Of a stretch of DNA of 64,000 bases, positions 1 through 7,790 are shown in pieces. The translations under genes were made by a program, and so were the position numbers. The notes beneath the pieces are model-generated. The model was not told the origin of the DNA and ran no database searches. It saw only the letters and a list, made by a program, of their open reading frames with translations. Position 1 is the stretch's first letter. Each line of letters starts with the position of its first letter. The stretch comes from Streptomyces sp. NBC_01460 (GTDB lineage: Bacteria > Actinomycetota > Actinomycetes > Streptomycetales > Streptomycetaceae): contig NZ_CP109473.1 in assembly GCF_036227405.1 (NCBI RefSeq), forward strand, positions 5,580,001-5,644,000. Reading direction: 5' to 3'.

Positions 1-393
1 TCGGCCGTCTCCCACGAGGACATCGCGGACTCGGCGTCAGCAGTCCTGCTGGACGAGGGAACCGCCCACGACGGCAGGACGTACGACCTGACGGGCCCCG
101 AGGCGATCACCCTGGCGGAGGCGGCCGCCGAGCTGAGCCGCCGTACGGGACGAGTGATCCGGTACGTCCCCGAGACAAGGGAGGAGGCGTACGCCTCACG
201 CGCCCACCACGGCGCCGAGGACTGGGAAGTGGCCGGCTGGGTGACGTCGTACGAGGCGATCGCCGCGGGTGAACTGGAGAGGGTCTCGGACGCCGTACCC
301 ACACTCACGGGCCGCCCGGCGCAGAGCCTGTCCGCCTACCTCCGAGAGAACCCGGCGAGCTGGCGCCACCTGCTGGCGGGCTCGGACTCCTGA
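1..393 (+). CDS. NmrA-like NAD(P)-binding oxidoreductase, 3' part
   Basis: The frame is open from base 1, so the 5' end lies outside the window; 130 residues are visible. The visible part has the features of the C-terminal half of atypical short-chain dehydrogenases of the NmrA/NAD(P)H-binding group: a HEDIAD segment, then a GRTYDLTGPEAITLAEAA stretch that in this family is followed by a helix picking the partner enzyme. The Rossmann glycine motif would be upstream and is not seen. The substrate cannot be told. It is the last chromosomal gene before the integrated element, and ends about 75 bp before the integrase relic. Family call is from recognised motifs only. Confidence 0.75.
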   Translation, partial: SAVSHEDIADSASAVLLDEGTAHDGRTYDLTGPEAITLAEAAAELSRRTGRVIRYVPETREEAYASRAHHGAEDWEVAGWVTSYEAIAAGELERVSDAVPTLTGRPAQSLSAYLRENPASWRHLLAGSDS

Positions 394-466
394 TTCCTCA
401 GGGCGGATGGGAGTAGCGTGCCGTGCCCTGCCGCCCTGCCCTACCGGGGCGTCCGGGCGGCCGGGC

Positions 467-594
467 GGCCGGGCGTCCGGCGGGAACACGACCGCACCCG
501 GCCCATCGGGGTCGCCGTGAACGGCGGACGATGGGCCGGGTGCGGACAGGTAGGCGACGTGACCGGTGAAACTCCCAGGTCAGACGGCCTAACC
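467..594 (+). pseudogene. Decayed 3' end of a second integrase gene
   Basis: Translated in frame, this stretch reads HDRTRPIGVAVNGG, then GCGQVGDVTGET. It lines up with the last ~40 residues of the intact integrase at 16607-17761 (EDRTRSVMDAVLGG, then GCGRVGSPTSET). An extra base near 573-576 shifts the frame just before the end, so the stop codon of the intact copy is lost. Like the intact copy it abuts an attachment repeat in the same orientation. Similarity fades before about 467. This is read as the remnant of another related element that once sat in tandem and has since been deleted. Confidence 0.7.
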
Positions 595-618
595 GTAGAT
601 CAGGCCTTCTTGGTCTCC
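576..618. repeat. Left attachment repeat (att) of the element
   Basis: This 43-bp segment matches 17745-17787 at 40 of 43 positions in direct orientation. It contains a 19-bp identical block, CAGGTCAGACGGCCTAACC, then AGATCA(G/A)GCCTTCTTGGTCTCC. On the minus strand the second half still encodes ETKKA plus stop, the C-terminus of SodN, so it is a displaced copy of the sodN 3' end. The rest of sodN is not here. The exact crossover point inside the repeat cannot be read. Confidence 0.85.
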
Positions 619-631
619 AAGTAATGGGGTG

Positions 632-674
632 GGTCGGTGACCTGCGGCGATGATAGCTGTAGGTCGCTGACCTG
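632..674 (+). repeat. Phased 13-bp repeats beside the left att site
   Basis: Two copies, GGTCGGTGACCTG at 632-644 and GGTCGCTGACCTG at 662-674, differ at one base and start exactly 30 bp apart, about three helical turns. Each is an imperfect palindrome (GGTC-N3-GACC). Position just inside the end of the element suggests arm-type sites for integrase or excisionase. This is inference; the surrounding 619-819 holds no convincing gene. Confidence 0.5.
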
Positions 675-819
675 GCTTTTTACTGTTGGCTGGCGATGGG
701 GTACGACGGTCCTGATCGGGTGTCCTGCGGACTGTGTGCGGACTGCCGAGGCGCTCAGTGCTCCCCCGTCGGGCTGTGGGCGGATCTCCGTAGTCGCTAT
801 CTGGTGGCAGCGACTGTCC

Positions 820-1839
820 TCAGCTCAGCAGCCCCTTGAGGTTGAGCGCGTTCATGAGTTCGGCACGTGCCTTCAAGAAGTCGTCACGTGCTTCAGACAG
901 GTCAGCCAGAGCCTGCTCGTATCGCTGACGGTCGGATCGCTTCCACTCGGGAGGCACTTCGACGTACAACGGCAGGCTCGGCCCATCTTCGGGGGGAAAC
1001 ATGCCCTCTAGCTCGGCGTGCAGGCGCTCGAGGCTGCTCAGGAACGCGTCGTGCATGTGTGCCAGTTCGGAGTCGATGAACGCAACGTCGTCGTAACGAA
1101 GCTCGTCAAGCGCCTTCCCGACGGCCTGCGTGTACTCGTACTTCACCCGTCGCATTGGGGGCTGGCTCTGCACGAACCGCAACCACTGAGCTTCGAAGGG
1201 CACGGCAGTGAGGATCCGCTGGGCCTTGGTGCGGTCCAAGGCCGCCGGCGGTTCCTTGACAGCCTCTGGTGCGCCTGCCTCGTCTTCGGGCGGAGCGCCA
1301 ATGACCATCCACCCTGCCGAGAGGTGTCGGTGGGCTTCCGGAGGACTCCAGAAGACCGTTCGGTCTCCACGCCGCACAGGGATGGCGACGCCGACCGAGC
1401 CGCCATTCTTCCCGGTGGGGGCGGGGATGACGAAGGGGCGCGCAGCGTGTGGCTGGGCCGGGATATCAATGCTCAGCACCCCCTTGTTGTCGCCTCGGTC
1501 GATCCATTCCAGCCTCAACCCTTGAATCTGCGGGAAGACCCGTTCGTCGATCAGCTTGCTGTACGTGTCGACGTTCACTCGCTCCCGCGGCACGGGATTG
1601 ACCTCAGACACGGTCTCGACTGCGTTGGCTGTGCTTGTCTTGAAGCCAATGATGAGTAGCCCGCCGGTGAGGGCGTTGGCGAAACTTGCCACGTCCTTGA
1701 CGAGTTCCTCCTTGTGATGGGCGTCCTGGTCGACCGCGTACGGCATGGACTTGACGTCCATCCAGTCGGACTCTTCGAGCCCTATCAGCGCTTCAAGGTC
1801 ACCGGTGCTGAGCGCCTGGCGCACGTCATCAATGTTCAC
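820..1839 (-). CDS. AlbA_2/Schlafen-type ATP-binding domain protein
   Basis: A 339-residue protein. Residues about 15-70 (GLEESDWMDVKS, then ELVKDVASFANALTGGLLIIGFKT) match the AlbA_2 (divergent AAA-4, Schlafen-like) domain, which in bacteria occurs in DNA-binding regulators and in proteins encoded in defence islands. No helicase motifs follow; the middle is a poorly conserved beta-rich region and the last ~60 residues are charged and probably coiled-coil. The GTG start at 1839 has only a weak ribosome site. It is the leftmost gene of the mobile element, facing the att end. The domain is a firm call; whether it acts in phage defence or regulation is inference from position. Confidence 0.7.
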   Translation of the reverse strand: MNIDDVRQALSTGDLEALIGLEESDWMDVKSMPYAVDQDAHHKEELVKDVASFANALTGGLLIIGFKTSTANAVETVSEVNPVPRERVNVDTYSKLIDERVFPQIQGLRLEWIDRGDNKGVLSIDIPAQPHAARPFVIPAPTGKNGGSVGVAIPVRRGDRTVFWSPPEAHRHLSAGWMVIGAPPEDEAGAPEAVKEPPAALDRTKAQRILTAVPFEAQWLRFVQSQPPMRRVKYEYTQAVGKALDELRYDDVAFIDSELAHMHDAFLSSLERLHAELEGMFPPEDGPSLPLYVEVPPEWKRSDRQRYEQALADLSEARDDFLKARAELMNALNLKGLLS

Positions 1840-1878
1840 GGGCTCAGCATGGACGGCGGGACTGCCCGCGTAAACGCC

Positions 1879-2244
1879 TTATGCCCATGGCTGTTCCGAT
1901 CGGGAGATCTTGATGGCGAGGGCACCAAGGGCTTCCTTCTCGGGCCCGTAGATGGTGCGGATGTTGGCCAGCTGCTGGTCGCTGGTGGCGGTCGGGTTGA
2001 CGTTTGTCGGGCCCTCGCCGTCGAGGAGGGCTTCGAAGTCGGGGTACTCGGTGACGCGGAGGACCTTTACGTCGCAGGTCTCGTCGGTGCCCTTGATGCG
2101 GAAGCGGATGGTGTCACCGGCGGTGAGGTCGGCGAGGTGCGGGTACTTGACCCGCACCTCGATGGTCTTGGCGCCCGCAGCGACGAGCTCGAAGTACTGG
2201 CGGTAGAGGTTGAGCTCTCGGACGCGGGCGGTGCGGTCGGTCAT
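1879..2244 (-). CDS. ASCH-domain protein
   Basis: A 121-residue protein starting MTDRTARVRELNLYRQYF. It shows the ASCH fold signature: YRQYFELVAAGAKTIEVRVKYPHL, then GDTIRFRIKG and a conserved late strand (LGALAIKISR). ASCH proteins are small beta-barrels related to PUA domains, thought to bind RNA, and some hydrolyse modified nucleosides. The start at 2244 is chosen because an AGGAG lies about 12 nt upstream and its ATG overlaps the TGA of the small ORF 2241-2435 (ATGA), implying translational coupling. A longer in-frame reading to 2415 is arginine-rich and unlikely. Confidence 0.7.
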   Translation of the reverse strand: MTDRTARVRELNLYRQYFELVAAGAKTIEVRVKYPHLADLTAGDTIRFRIKGTDETCDVKVLRVTEYPDFEALLDGEGPTNVNPTATSDQQLANIRTIYGPEKEALGALAIKISRSEQPWA

Positions 2245-2435
2245 CGGGAAGGAACGCTCCTGGGGGATGGTGCGGTGATCAGGCGGCCGATCTCGGCGGC
2301 CGAGTACGAGCGGAAGAAGTGGCGGGGGTCGGAGAGCAGGGTCTCGGTCATGGCGAGCAACTGGTCGGCGTACTCGGTGACGGTGCCGGGCCACGGCCGG
2401 GTGTCGAGCGTCCAAGGGGCAGCGCCCTCAGGCAA
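2241..2435 (-). CDS. Small ORF coupled to the ASCH gene
   Basis: A 64-residue frame overlapping the ASCH start by ATGA. The central part, ADQLLAMTETLLSDPRHFFRSYSAAEIGRLI, looks like natural protein rather than antisense noise, but no family is recognised. The only start is a TTG at 2435; the frame is closed by a stop at 2451. It may be a genuine small partner of the ASCH protein or the 3' remnant of a longer gene. Upstream, 2451-2566 has another short peptide-like frame without a start codon, consistent with decay. Confidence 0.4.
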   Translation of the reverse strand: MPEGAAPWTLDTRPWPGTVTEYADQLLAMTETLLSDPRHFFRSYSAAEIGRLITAPSPRSVPSR

Positions 2436-2627
2436 GGGGGCACCGCCTTCTCATGTGACGGATATTCGACAGCTTGACGCCGGCGATGGTCACGACCAGG
2501 GGCTTCAGCGGCGTGGAGCCGCCGGGCAACTGGCTCGCTCCTGCCGATTTGATCAGGATCGGAAAATGTGTGCAGTCTCAGCCGTCCCGAGTTAAGGTAC
2601 GGCAGAACTCACTCCAGAGGGACCATC

Positions 2628-3758
2628 ATGCTCGGAAAGTTCAAACGTTCGCGTCACGTCGACGGCGATTTTCTCACGTGCGCAATCGAAGATGCTGTGC
2701 TGGACCAGATCCAAAAAGGTTTGGATCCTGAGCGCGTCAGCGACCTTATCTCCACCGCGGTCCCCGATGTGATCAACGAATTGGCGCCTCAGTTGGCTGC
2801 CGCGATGATGAAAGACAAGCGAACGCTCCGAGCGAATAAGCGTATAGATCGTAGGTTCGATCGGAGGCTCCAGAAGAAGTGGGGTAAAGCCCTCGATCTT
2901 TACTGGGTCCTTCATTCAGTGTGTGCCGAATTGGGTGAGAAGGAAGCGCGTAAGAAGAGGGAGAGCCTGGCGCCCGCTCAGGAGTACACGCTGGAATCCC
3001 TTACGGGTCTTCATGTCACCGCCTGCCGCGTAGCAGGCGAGGTTTTTACCCTTCTCTCGCATGGGCATCCAAGGGGTGCCATGGCGCGATGCCGCATGCT
3101 TCACGAGACGGCTGTCATCGCTTGCGTGATTGCAGACGCAGCCGCCGACCCTGACCACCATGACCTGGCCGAACGATTTCTTGATCACGAGATCGTCGGC
3201 TTGAGGCGTGACGCTCTCCAGTTCCAAAGGGATCACGCGACTCTTGGCGAGGAACCGCTTGAGCAGGCGTACGTTGACGAACTTGAAAAGCGATACGCTG
3301 AAGTGCTCTTGAAATATGGACAGGGCTTCAAGCGTGATTACGGATGGGCTAAGAGGTTTTCACCCGACGATAATCTTCGCAAGCTGGAGGAGAAAACCTC
3401 CCTGAGTCATGTGCGCCCCTATTATCAATGGGCAAGCAGTGAGGTGCATTGTGGTGCGAGGGGGCTCGGTCAGAACTTCATAGAATACCGAGGGCTTGTC
3501 CTGCGGGATGTCGGAAAGGTCAATGTAGGGCTTATCGATCCGGCGATCATGGCGCTCAACTCGTTGATTCAAGTTACGTTCTCTCTTGCGGTTAGCGGAG
3601 CTCCGGAAGGTCCAGATGTTGAGGTGCTTCTTTGCATGCGGGCGATTGAGGAAATGAGGTCGGCTTGTTCGCGGGCCTTCGCGGATGCGCAAGTCGAAAT
3701 TGATCGCACTGAGGAGCGAATTGTGAAGCGCATGCAGAGGAAGAATCCCAGCCGTTGA
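2628..3758 (+). CDS. DUF5677 domain protein
   Basis: A 376-residue protein starting MLGKFKRSRHV; ATG 2628 is preceded by GAGGGA, and 60 upstream in-frame bases are not needed. The segment from about residue 90 (VTACRVAGEVFTLLSHGHPRGAMARCRMLHETAVIACVI, with later RFLDHEIV and YYQWASSEVHCGARG) fits the all-helical DUF5677 family, found in many bacterial accessory regions and of unknown biochemical role. Codon use is visibly less GC-rich than in its neighbours, pointing to recent transfer. It stands alone on the plus strand among minus-strand cargo. A role in defence is only suggested by the company it keeps. Confidence 0.65.
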   Translation: MLGKFKRSRHVDGDFLTCAIEDAVLDQIQKGLDPERVSDLISTAVPDVINELAPQLAAAMMKDKRTLRANKRIDRRFDRRLQKKWGKALDLYWVLHSVCAELGEKEARKKRESLAPAQEYTLESLTGLHVTACRVAGEVFTLLSHGHPRGAMARCRMLHETAVIACVIADAAADPDHHDLAERFLDHEIVGLRRDALQFQRDHATLGEEPLEQAYVDELEKRYAEVLLKYGQGFKRDYGWAKRFSPDDNLRKLEEKTSLSHVRPYYQWASSEVHCGARGLGQNFIEYRGLVLRDVGKVNVGLIDPAIMALNSLIQVTFSLAVSGAPEGPDVEVLLCMRAIEEMRSACSRAFADAQVEIDRTEERIVKRMQRKNPSR

Positions 3759-3962
3759 CTGGCAGCGTTTGCTTGCCACTGGCTTCGCATTGGGTGGGCG
3801 CGCGGGGGAGTTTTGCAAGATCGCACCGGTGTCCTCGACGAGGGGTTCTGCTGTCCTCCACTCATGCATACTTCGCTGAGAACGGGATCGCCGCCCTTCC
3901 AGGAGGCGGGTTCAATTGGCGAAGTGCCGCCCTGGCAACTGGTCGAGCCGCAGTTGACGCTT

Positions 3963-4493
3963 CTAATGCCAGCCGTCGAGGGAGACCTCAGGGCCTCCCG
4001 TGAGGTATCGGTGAAGGGCACTTGAAGTGGTGTCGACGAAATTCTCGGGTACTGCGTCGGCGTCGACCCACTGGACCTGAGAGTGCTTGCGGGGTTCGCG
4101 GTTCTCGGGTTCGCCAGCCCATTCGTGGACAGCGAAGACGACGGTGAGGAAGCCGTTGGGGGCTTCGACGCCCCAGGCGCCGTGAATGATGTGGGCGACC
4201 TTGAGGGACTCCGGCTTCACCGTGAGGCCGGTCTCCTCGTAGAGCTCGCGGACTGCCGTCTCGGTGATGGGCTCGCCCGGTTCGCTCTTGCCGACGGGCA
4301 GGTCCCACATCCCCTGGGCGAACTTCGCGTTCTCGCTGCGCTGGAGGAGCACGACGCGGTTGGTGGCCGTGTCGTGGACGATGACGGCCGCGACCAGCAG
4401 GGTCATCGAGTCGAGTGCCGGCTTGAGGGCCGGGGGGCGGTTGTCGGTCTGCTGGGCCACGGGGTTCCCTTCGTCGGGCGGGTTGTTGGGCAT
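3963..4493 (-). CDS. NUDIX hydrolase
   Basis: A 176-residue protein with a complete NUDIX box at residues 68-90: G68, E74, R82, E83, E86, E87 and G89 are all in place, so it should bind Mg and cleave a nucleoside diphosphate linked to some group X. The N-terminal 28 residues are disordered. ATG 4493 lies one base after the TAA of the XRE-TPR regulator gene, so both are surely cotranscribed and perhaps coupled. A regulator and NUDIX pair divergent from a kinase/methyltransferase/HAD operon suggests that its substrate is a nucleotide-like metabolite made or cleared by those enzymes; that link is inference. Confidence 0.9.
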   Translation of the reverse strand: MPNNPPDEGNPVAQQTDNRPPALKPALDSMTLLVAAVIVHDTATNRVVLLQRSENAKFAQGMWDLPVGKSEPGEPITETAVRELYEETGLTVKPESLKVAHIIHGAWGVEAPNGFLTVVFAVHEWAGEPENREPRKHSQVQWVDADAVPENFVDTTSSALHRYLTGGPEVSLDGWH

Positions 4494-4494
4494 G

Positions 4495-5850
4495 TTAGGC
4501 GAGGGCCTCGCGGGCGCGGCGGGCGAGATCTGCGGCCCCGGGGACGCGGCGGCGCTGGTAGATCGCGAGCGTGGAGCGGAGCGAGGTGATCGCCTTGCGG
4601 GTGCGGTTTGAGGTCATGCCTTCCATGAGGACCAGGGCCTGTGTCCAGGCGGCGACGGCTTCATCGGCTCGGGCTTGGGCTGCGAGGCTGTCGCCGAGGT
4701 CGGCGTGGGTGAGTGCGTGGACGCGCTTGTACTTCTCCGGGTCCCAGCGGGTGAGCGCGTCGCGGTGCTGTTGTTCCGTGCCGATGTGGTCGGCGAGGTC
4801 GGTCAGCGTGCGGGCGGTGTGGCTGGCCACGGTGCCGGCGGCGGGGCCGCTGACGCGGGAGAAGCTGGGCTGGGGACCGTCCTCGCGGAGGAGGGCGTCT
4901 TCGGCGGCGAGCAGAGCACGAGCGGCCAATGGGTTCTCGCCGACGGCTGCGTAGGCGCGGGCGTGCGTGATGTGGAGGAGCGCTTCCGTCTGGCCGTCGA
5001 CGTGGCCGAGGCCGCGGGCGAGCGCGCCTTTGACGAGGTCCACGCAGTGGTGGGGTTGCTTGAGGCTGAGGGACTGGTGGGCGAGGGCGCGCATCATCCA
5101 TGCGGCGTGGCCGTGGGGGTCGGCTTCGCAGGCGAGCTGGTAGCCGACCTGGTAGTAGCGCTGGGCAGCGCCTTCTTGTCCAAGGTCGTGGTGCTTCCAG
5201 CCTGCGAGGTAGGCGAGTTCGGCGACGGCGCCGAAGGCTGCCTGGCGTAAGGCTTCTGTGGGGAAGCGGCCGCGCAGCATGGGGGCTGCCGTGTCGGCGA
5301 GGTAGGCGGTGACTGTGGTGAGGCCGTGGCCGCCGCCGAGGCGTTCGTCGGCGGCGCTGAAGGCCGCCGTGATCTGCCGTACGACGTCGATGTCGTCGCT
5401 GCCGACGAGGGAACGGGCGGTGCGGGCGCGGAGCATCCGCGAGGTGGCCTCGTGGTCGTGCAGGAGCGGCATGGCCACGCCGGCCGTGGTGAAAGCGGCG
5501 ATGGCGAGGAAGCGGCGGCGCTCGACATCCGCGCGGCCGAGGTCGGTGACCGCGGTGACGGGGTCGGTGTCCGGTGGCGACTCCGTATCGGGTGAGTGGA
5601 GGCCGAGCTCGGTTCGAGTGACGACCCGGCCCAGCCGCCGGGAGAGGGCTTCGGCAAGGTACTGGCCGGCCCTGCCGGACGGCGTGCGGGCACCGCCCAC
5701 CCAGTGGGAGATGGCCGACTTGTTGGTCTGGAGCAGTTCGCCGTTCTCGGCAGCGATCCGGCGTACGTCCCTGGCGAGTGCCTCGTACGTGCACCCGACG
5801 GCGTTGATCGTGTCGCGCAGGCGGGAGTTGGCGCTGGTCGGTGCCGGCAC
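4495..5850 (-). CDS. XRE-family regulator with TPR-like sensor domain
   Basis: A 451-residue protein. Residues about 8-75 form an XRE-like helix-turn-helix (LRDTINAVGCTYEALARDVRRIAAENG, then NKSAISHWVGGARTP). After a linker comes RRRFLAIAAFTTAGVAMPLL, a hydrophobic element common in this Streptomyces regulator family, and then ~300 residues of helical pairs with tetratricopeptide character. Such C-terminal domains sense small ligands or peptides in related regulators. The GTG start at 5850 has GGAGG seven bases upstream. It is the first gene of the regulator-NUDIX operon and is divergent from the four-gene operon at 6053-9044, which it probably controls. Confidence 0.85.
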   Translation of the reverse strand: MPAPTSANSRLRDTINAVGCTYEALARDVRRIAAENGELLQTNKSAISHWVGGARTPSGRAGQYLAEALSRRLGRVVTRTELGLHSPDTESPPDTDPVTAVTDLGRADVERRRFLAIAAFTTAGVAMPLLHDHEATSRMLRARTARSLVGSDDIDVVRQITAAFSAADERLGGGHGLTTVTAYLADTAAPMLRGRFPTEALRQAAFGAVAELAYLAGWKHHDLGQEGAAQRYYQVGYQLACEADPHGHAAWMMRALAHQSLSLKQPHHCVDLVKGALARGLGHVDGQTEALLHITHARAYAAVGENPLAARALLAAEDALLREDGPQPSFSRVSGPAAGTVASHTARTLTDLADHIGTEQQHRDALTRWDPEKYKRVHALTHADLGDSLAAQARADEAVAAWTQALVLMEGMTSNRTRKAITSLRSTLAIYQRRRVPGAADLARRAREALA

Positions 5851-6052
5851 GATCGCCTCCGCTCCGTATCCGTAAACCGTGTATACCGCTTGACCTCGCT
5901 CACACCGTACCCACTCTGCGTAGCGGGCGGTTCACTTATCGACAGCCGCCCCACTCACGGCATCGCGGGCCGGGCGGCTCCCAAGTTCCGTGCGCCCCAA
6001 CGGGTTCGGGCATTCCTATGCCTCGCCCCGGACGATCAGAGACGGAGACACG
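5851..6052. promoter_or_regulatory. Divergent control region of the cargo operons
   Basis: The 202 bp between the two operons hold an AT-richer patch at about 5866-5890 in which CCGTATCCG and CCGTGTATACC follow each other as related half-sites around a GTATAC palindrome, the likeliest operator for the XRE-TPR regulator. A TTGACC hexamer sits at 5890-5895 but has no good -10 partner at 16-18 bp. Promoter positions therefore stay open. Confidence 0.35.
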
Positions 6053-6802
6053 GTGACCACCATCGACACCGCAACCATCACGGTCGAGCTGCCCGACGCC
6101 TTCGACCCGCGCTGGAACCGCCTGCCCGGCATTCAGGTCGACGGCCGGCGCATCACCATCGACCCGGCCGAGTACTTCTTCCGCTTCGAGTCGAACACCT
6201 GGCTCGTCGCCGACTGGGAGCTGATCAAGACTCAGCTCCTCGACGTGGACGAGACGACCGAGAGCGCGGTCGAGCAGCTCGCGCTTGACTTCATCAAGAA
6301 CCACGGCGAGTCCACCTCCGACGCGGCCCGCGTGCTGGCGACGGCGTACGAGGTGTACTCGTACCTCTTCCGCGAGGAGCACCTGGCCGGCCTCGGCCTC
6401 CCGCAGATCACCGTCGAGCACCTGAGGATGCTCCGTGAGGCGGCCACGCTGATGGCGCTCAACAAAGTCGAGCTGGACGGGCACATCTCCAACATCGGCC
6501 CGTGCTGGTTCTTCCCGGCCGCCACCTCCGTCGTCTTCGACCTGGACGACGAGATGGGCGGGATGCTCGACGAGGTCTACCACGGTGGCTGGTTCAACGA
6601 GCACCGCCGGATCGAGTCGATCAAGGCCCACGCCGCCCTCGGCGGCCGGCTCGTGCACGGCTGCCAGTCCGTGCCGGACCAGTCCGGCGGCGTGGTCGCG
6701 CCCTACGGGGCGTCGATGGCCAGGTTCCGCGACGACCTCGCCGCGTTCAAGGCGGGCTGGATCGAGCAGGTCTACGCCCACCGCGTGAATCCCGCCGCGT
6801 AA
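6053..6802 (+). CDS. Unrecognised protein, first gene of cargo operon
   Basis: A 249-residue protein from GTG 6053, chosen because GGAG lies upstream at about 6044; the longer reading from 5990 has no ribosome site. No family is recognised. It starts with a short strand pair (TITVELPDAF, GIQVDGRRITIDPAEYFF), then a helical region; it contains PCWFFPAATSVVFDLDDEMGGMLDE and GGWFNEHRRIE, rich in acidic and aromatic residues, but no known catalytic signature. No signal peptide or membrane segment is seen, so it is cytosolic. A 75-bp gap with a strong stem-loop separates it from the phosphotransferase, so it may be made in excess over the enzymes. Confidence 0.6.
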   Translation: MTTIDTATITVELPDAFDPRWNRLPGIQVDGRRITIDPAEYFFRFESNTWLVADWELIKTQLLDVDETTESAVEQLALDFIKNHGESTSDAARVLATAYEVYSYLFREEHLAGLGLPQITVEHLRMLREAATLMALNKVELDGHISNIGPCWFFPAATSVVFDLDDEMGGMLDEVYHGGWFNEHRRIESIKAHAALGGRLVHGCQSVPDQSGGVVAPYGASMARFRDDLAAFKAGWIEQVYAHRVNPAA

Positions 6803-6820
6803 CCCACCCGATCAAGCTAC

Positions 6821-6849
6821 GGGGCGGGCCGGCCTCCCTCGCCCGCCCC
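6821..6849 (+). terminator. Intra-operon stem-loop
   Basis: GGGGCGGGC at 6821-6829 and GCCCGCCCC at 6841-6849 form a perfect 9-bp stem with an 11-nt loop, between the first gene and the phosphotransferase. No T run follows. It may be a partial terminator or protect the upstream mRNA. Confidence 0.5.
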
Positions 6850-6877
6850 GGACGCCACCATCCCCCGGAGCCCTCAC

Positions 6878-7789
6878 ATGCCCACGAACCCCAGCGCCGA
6901 ACTCCTCGACAACCTGCTCACCGCGACCGGCCAGCCCACTGTCCGACGGGAGGAGGTGCGGGTGTGGTCTATGTCCGGCGTCGAGCGCGTCACCTTCCCC
7001 GAAGGCTCCACGGCCATCTTCAAGTACGCCAAGAAGCCCTTCGACAGCGAGGACCAAGCCCTTCGCCTGGCCCGCACGCTTGGCGTCCCCGTGCCCCAGC
7101 TCCACACCTCCGCCGTTCTCGACGGCTGGCTCGGGATGCTCATGGAAGATCTCGGGCCGTCCGCCCGCGATGCCGATGACCTCGACGGCGTCGCCGCGGC
7201 TGTGGTCCTGCACAGCACCCGTACGGCTTCCGCCCTGCCGGTCCTCGACCAGGAGCGGCTACGTATGCTGCCTGTCCGAGCGCTGGAGCATCTCGAACGG
7301 CTACGCAAGGCCGACCGGTGGCAGGACGCCGACGATGTCGAGAAGGCGCTCGACCGAATCGCTCAGGCCGCGGAAGCTCGCTCGGCCGGAGCGACGCTGG
7401 CGCCCTTCGGATGGGTGCATTCGGAGTTCCACCCCACCAGCCTGCATGTCGGCGAGCGCGGGTGGTGGCTGCTCGACTTCGCCCGCGCCTTCACCGGTCC
7501 CGGCCTGCTCGACCTCGCCAGCTGGCACGGGACCATCGAGCCTCCGCATCCCCTGCGGCTGCGCGTCTTTCTGGAGCAGTACGTCGTTGCCGGCGGCACT
7601 CCGGACGCTCTCGTCTCGCGGGGCGGGCTGACCGCCGAGAACTGGGCGCTGGGCTGGCACCGCATGTGGGCCGTCGAGTGGTTCATGGAGCAGTCGGTTC
7701 GCTGGATCAACGACCCTGCCACCGACCCCGGCTACATCAAGGTCGTCCGCCGCCACCTCACCGACGTGCTCCACCTCCTGGAGATCTGA
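6878..7789 (+). CDS. APH-fold phosphotransferase with altered catalytic motif
   Basis: A 303-residue protein of the aminoglycoside phosphotransferase/choline kinase fold. Lys49 (TAIFKYA) fits the ATP-binding lysine, MLMEDLG at about 88-93 the hinge, and D200 in LLDFARAFTGPGLLDLA the metal-binding DFG-like site. The Brenner motif, normally HGDxHPxN, reads HSEFHPTS at 181-188: the catalytic Asp is Glu183 and the metal-binding Asn is Ser188. It may phosphorylate a small molecule slowly, or bind it without catalysis. The methyltransferase start follows one base after its stop, so the two are cotranscribed. The substrate is unknown. Confidence 0.75.
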   Translation: MPTNPSAELLDNLLTATGQPTVRREEVRVWSMSGVERVTFPEGSTAIFKYAKKPFDSEDQALRLARTLGVPVPQLHTSAVLDGWLGMLMEDLGPSARDADDLDGVAAAVVLHSTRTASALPVLDQERLRMLPVRALEHLERLRKADRWQDADDVEKALDRIAQAAEARSAGATLAPFGWVHSEFHPTSLHVGERGWWLLDFARAFTGPGLLDLASWHGTIEPPHPLRLRVFLEQYVVAGGTPDALVSRGGLTAENWALGWHRMWAVEWFMEQSVRWINDPATDPGYIKVVRRHLTDVLHLLEI

Positions 7790-7790
7790 C

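Noticed and set aside
2451..2566. A peptide-like minus-strand frame (FPILIKSAGASQLPGG, then LKPLVVTIAGVKLSNIRH)
   Set aside because: It looks protein-like but has no start codon and stops at both ends; possibly a remnant, too short to name.
4661..5794. A 377-codon arginine/proline-rich frame on the minus strand
   Set aside because: Out-of-frame reading of the XRE-TPR regulator gene.
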